From the NCBI GenBank assembly GCA_001776635.1, contig MFCP01000007.1, positions 1 to 32,212 on the forward strand: a stretch of DNA of 32,212 bases. The letters run 5' to 3'. Within the stretch, counting starts at the first letter, position 1; each line of letters opens with the position of its first letter. Below the pieces are notes generated by a model. The model worked only from the letters and a program-made list of their open reading frames with translations, did not search any database and was not told where the DNA came from. The stretch comes from Candidatus Daviesbacteria bacterium RIFCSPHIGHO2_01_FULL_40_11. GTDB taxonomy: Bacteria; Patescibacteriota; Microgenomatia; Daviesbacterales; UBA10151. This document shows positions 30,284-32,212 of this stretch, piece by piece. A program made the position numbers and the translations under genes.

Positions 30284-31156
30284 ATGAAATTTAAAACAAA
30301 AACACCACACTATGAATATTTAAGGAAGAAATGGACAGGGCGTCATCGCACCATCCAAAATAAATTTTGGGAAAAGCACGGTCAATCTCTGAAGCATTTG
30401 GCCCTAGGATCATTGGGAGGGCTGATGTTAATATCTAGCCCTAACAAACAACAATTACCCGCTCCTAATTTAATTGTCAGTCATGATGGAATCTTGAAAG
30501 GTTATGATCAGAATGTATTACTTGCTCAAATTTTATCTGATAGAATACCTAAAGAAATAAGACCTTTGGATTCTTTAGAGGAGCAAGATATAGAGAGTAT
30601 TTTATCCCGAAGTTTTGGGTTTAAAGTGATAGCAGAAATAGATGGCATTCGGCTTAATAGAAATTATGGTTTAATTGGGGGAGAGCAGCATTTGTACCGC
30701 TACCCCGGTGATAACTTATACGCTCATGCAGATACTGCCTCGGATTTTGCAAACTACGGTAGTGCTGGAATTGCGCCAGGTTTAGGCGCTTGGGGTTATT
30801 TTGCACCTACAAAGCAAGATTTCAGCGAAATTGATAAGCAGAGGGAGCGTTATTATTTGGCCGTACAAACATTTTTAGCTCCGGGTTTTGCGGAGAATCT
30901 TGTAAAATATAGGGATTTTTTTAAATTTAGAAAGATGTTGATTGTTAATCCTAGTACTGGTCAAGCAGTAGTTGCGGTAGTTGGTGATGCAGGTCCTGCT
31001 GATTGGACCGGCAAACACCTGGGAGGATCGCCTGAAGTGATGGATGCATTAGGACTTGCAACGGGTTCTAGAAAAGGCCCGGTGTTGTATTTTTTTATTG
31101 ATGACCCAAAAAATGAAGTTCCTTTGGGTCCGGTTAAAGTTAAAGGAGAAGCATAA
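30284..31156 (+). CDS. Conserved unknown protein between secD and secF
   Basis: A 290-residue protein I cannot assign. A basic N-terminus (about 1-36, K- and R-rich, cytoplasmic) is followed by one hydrophobic segment (38-51, L-A-L-G-S-L-G-G-L-M-L-I), then an extracytoplasmic part. The core (about 155-290) contains G-L-I-G-G-E-Q-H-L-Y-R-Y-P-G-D, P-S-T-G-Q-A-V-V-A-V-V-G-D-A-G-P-A-D-W-T-G and G-G-S-P-E-V-M-D-A-L-G-L. The V-G-D-A-G-P block with D, H and W residues suggests a double-psi-barrel-like or hydrolase-like exported domain. Its place between secD and secF suggests an export or cell-wall role, unproven. A 13-bp interrupted hairpin follows. Confidence 0.7.
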   Translation: MKFKTKTPHYEYLRKKWTGRHRTIQNKFWEKHGQSLKHLALGSLGGLMLISSPNKQQLPAPNLIVSHDGILKGYDQNVLLAQILSDRIPKEIRPLDSLEEQDIESILSRSFGFKVIAEIDGIRLNRNYGLIGGEQHLYRYPGDNLYAHADTASDFANYGSAGIAPGLGAWGYFAPTKQDFSEIDKQRERYYLAVQTFLAPGFAENLVKYRDFFKFRKMLIVNPSTGQAVVAVVGDAGPADWTGKHLGGSPEVMDALGLATGSRKGPVLYFFIDDPKNEVPLGPVKVKGEA

Positions 31157-31162
31157 GGACCA

Positions 31163-31205
31163 TGATGTTCTCGCAGTGTTTAAAAATTATACTGCTCGAA
31201 CATCA
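31163..31205. other. Interrupted hairpin between the two unknown sec-locus genes
   Basis: TGATGTTC (31163-31170) and GAACATCA (31198-31205) pair perfectly, and GCAGT (31173-31177) pairs with ACTGC (31191-31195) inside, with TC/TC making a symmetric internal loop and a 13-base terminal loop (GTTTAAAAATTAT). No T-run follows, so it is not a classic terminator. It could be an RNA processing or stabilising stem, or a protein-binding palindrome. Confidence 0.55.
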
Positions 31206-31234
31206 GAACCTGTTAATTTTGAAGTAACAAAATT

Positions 31235-31558
31235 ATGAAACAATTTTATTCACATTTAATTGAAATAGAATCTATAGTAGTGGAATTAGATAAGATGGAT
31301 TTGACAGAGGAACAGAAAGTTCACCTGACCGGTTTAATAGATTCCAGTCTGCATCATACAATTTTAGATGCCGTCTTGTCTGAACTTTCCCCTCAGGACA
31401 AACGGGTTTTCTTAAACCACCTGCAGGATGGTGACCACAGTAAAATTTGGAAATTCTTAAATGAAAAGGTTGATAATATTGAAGACAAAATAAAAACAAC
31501 TGCGGATGATTTAAAAGAAGAACTCAAGAAAGATTTAAAGGAGGCAAAAAATAGATGA
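31235..31558 (+). CDS. Conserved unknown coiled-coil protein before secF
   Basis: A 107-residue, charged, all-helical protein. The first part (1-70) has regular helices with H-L-I-E-I-E-S-I-V-V-E-L-D and S-S-L-H-H-T-I-L-D-A-V-L-S-E-L; the end (73-107) is a lysine/glutamate coiled coil (V-D-N-I-E-D-K-I-K ... E-E-L-K-K-D-L-K-E). No signal or membrane segment is present, so it is cytosolic. Its stop overlaps the secF ATG (ATGA), which implies tight co-expression with SecF. I recall similar proteins beside secF in other CPR genomes but know no function. Confidence 0.75.
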   Translation: MKQFYSHLIEIESIVVELDKMDLTEEQKVHLTGLIDSSLHHTILDAVLSELSPQDKRVFLNHLQDGDHSKIWKFLNEKVDNIEDKIKTTADDLKEELKKDLKEAKNR

Positions 31559-32212
31559 GTAATTTAATGAAGTATAAATTTTATTATTTTGTTTTTTCTT
31601 TGCTGATTATTTTACCGGGGTTATATTATTTAATTACCTCGGGACTTAAGCTCGGCATAGATTTTACCGGAGGAGCTCTACTTGAATATAGTTTTGAAAA
31701 AAATGTAAATTTGGATGAATTAAACAAACAAATTTCCTCACAAGGTATTGAGATAGGTCAAATAACTTCTTCTGAAAATAAAACTTACATCATCAGGACC
31801 AAACCTGTAGAGCAAAGTAAAATAAACGATCTTAAAGTTAACTTAAATGAAAAGTTCGGTAAGGTAGAAGAAAGAAGGGTGGAATTTGTGGGACCGATAA
31901 TAGGATCAGAGCTTCGACAAAAAGCACTACTTGGAGTAATCGTAGCGTCTTTAGTAATAGTTCTCTATATCGCCTTCTCTTTTAGAAAAATACCCAAGCC
32001 GGCCTCATCTTGGAGGTTTGGTATAACTGCAGTTTTGGCGCTGGTGCATGATATCTTATTAGTTGTCGGGGTATTTGCAATTCTGGGAAAATTTTTAAGT
32101 GTTGAAGTCGATACTCTTTTTATGACAGCTCTTCTAACGGTTATCGGTTTTTCTGTTCATGATACTATCGTTGTTTTTGATCGGATTAGGGAAAATTTAA
32201 CTAAACATATGG
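31555..32212 (+). CDS. secF: Protein translocase subunit SecF (incomplete at the window end)
   Basis: Partner of SecD in the membrane translocase. The first 219 codons lie in the window: a first helix (about 8-28), the diagnostic L-G-I-D-F-T-G-G-A (33-41), the periplasmic domain with V-E-F-V-G-P-I-I-G-S-E-L-R (where SecF has VGPxxGxxL), then three helices with A-L-V-H-D-I and the signature T-V-I-G-F-S-V-H-D-T-I-V-V-F-D-R-I-R-E-N. An AAAGGAGG ribosome site (31537-31544) precedes the ATG. secD and secF are usually adjacent, but here two genes lie between. Confidence 0.96.
   Translation, partial: MSNLMKYKFYYFVFSLLIILPGLYYLITSGLKLGIDFTGGALLEYSFEKNVNLDELNKQISSQGIEIGQITSSENKTYIIRTKPVEQSKINDLKVNLNEKFGKVEERRVEFVGPIIGSELRQKALLGVIVASLVIVLYIAFSFRKIPKPASSWRFGITAVLALVHDILLVVGVFAILGKFLSVEVDTLFMTALLTVIGFSVHDTIVVFDRIRENLTKHM

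Noticed and set aside
1-32212. CRISPR arrays, insertion sequences, prophage genes, restriction-modification or toxin-antitoxin pairs
   Set aside because: No regularly spaced direct repeats, transposase, integrase, capsid or methyltransferase were seen. The kinase at 24680 and the nuclease at 10050 lack an adjacent partner, so a defence or TA system is not claimed.
1-32212. Alternative genetic code (UGA as glycine)
   Set aside because: TGA ends rpsM, HU, DUF3175 and several others at family-appropriate lengths, so it is a stop codon here.

Overview
The window is a 32 kb AT-rich bacterial chromosome segment with tightly packed, often 1-20 base overlapping genes. Gene order (adk-map-infA-rpmJ-rpsM-rpsK-rpsD-rpoA-rplQ-rplM-rpsI), compact proteins and families I associate with small-genome bacteria (DUF5679, DUF3048, a wHTH/nucleotidyltransferase-like protein beside secD, and unknown genes between secD and secF) suggest a Candidate Phyla Radiation (Patescibacteria) genome, probably Microgenomates-like. 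This placement is inference. TGA is used as an ordinary stop (rpsM, HU, DUF3175), so the UGA-glycine code of Gracilibacteria/Absconditabacteria is excluded.

Layout. 1-5028 is the end of the ribosomal protein/RNA polymerase superoperon, with a hairpin plus T-run between infA and rpmJ. 5091-9863 holds a phosphomannomutase-type enzyme, metK behind a SAM-I-like riboswitch and terminator, acylphosphatase, a PspC-domain protein, a membrane-anchored unknown and an EEP-family phosphodiesterase. 9907-14130 holds a tRNA-Pro(GGG) with an odd elbow, a zinc-ribbon/PD-(D/E)XK-like nuclease, recA-recX and an RNase Y with no membrane anchor. 14227-15622 is a three-gene overlapping unit: HU, DUF3175 and a nucleotidyltransferase. 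15597-20459 is a block of four GT-C membrane glycosyltransferases, three on the minus strand and one divergent. 20466-24319 holds miaA (carrying an in-frame palindromic repeat), an AI-2E-family permease, the RNase P RNA and a frameshifted comM/yifB. 24320-25950 is accessory: a repeat-rich non-coding stretch, a P-loop kinase-like gene, a 46-residue DUF5679 gene and a small membrane protein. 25951-32212 holds a 6-phosphogluconolactonase-like gene, DUF4446, DUF3048, a wHTH protein, secD, two unknown genes and the start of secF.

Most of this is housekeeping: translation, transcription, recombination, RNA decay, tRNA modification and Sec export. The surface-related part is the sugar mutase plus the GT-C cluster. 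The strongest unusual signals are: (1) start codons placed about 7-10 bases after a sigma70-like -10 box for many first genes, suggesting widespread leaderless mRNAs; (2) a palindromic repeat family that has entered the miaA reading frame and has a second copy after comM; (3) a tRNA-Pro in which positions 18 and 55 have both changed; (4) a SAM-I-like riboswitch with an atypical P2; (5) a foldable orphan element at 24437-24590; and (6) a multi-domain nuclease immediately before recA.
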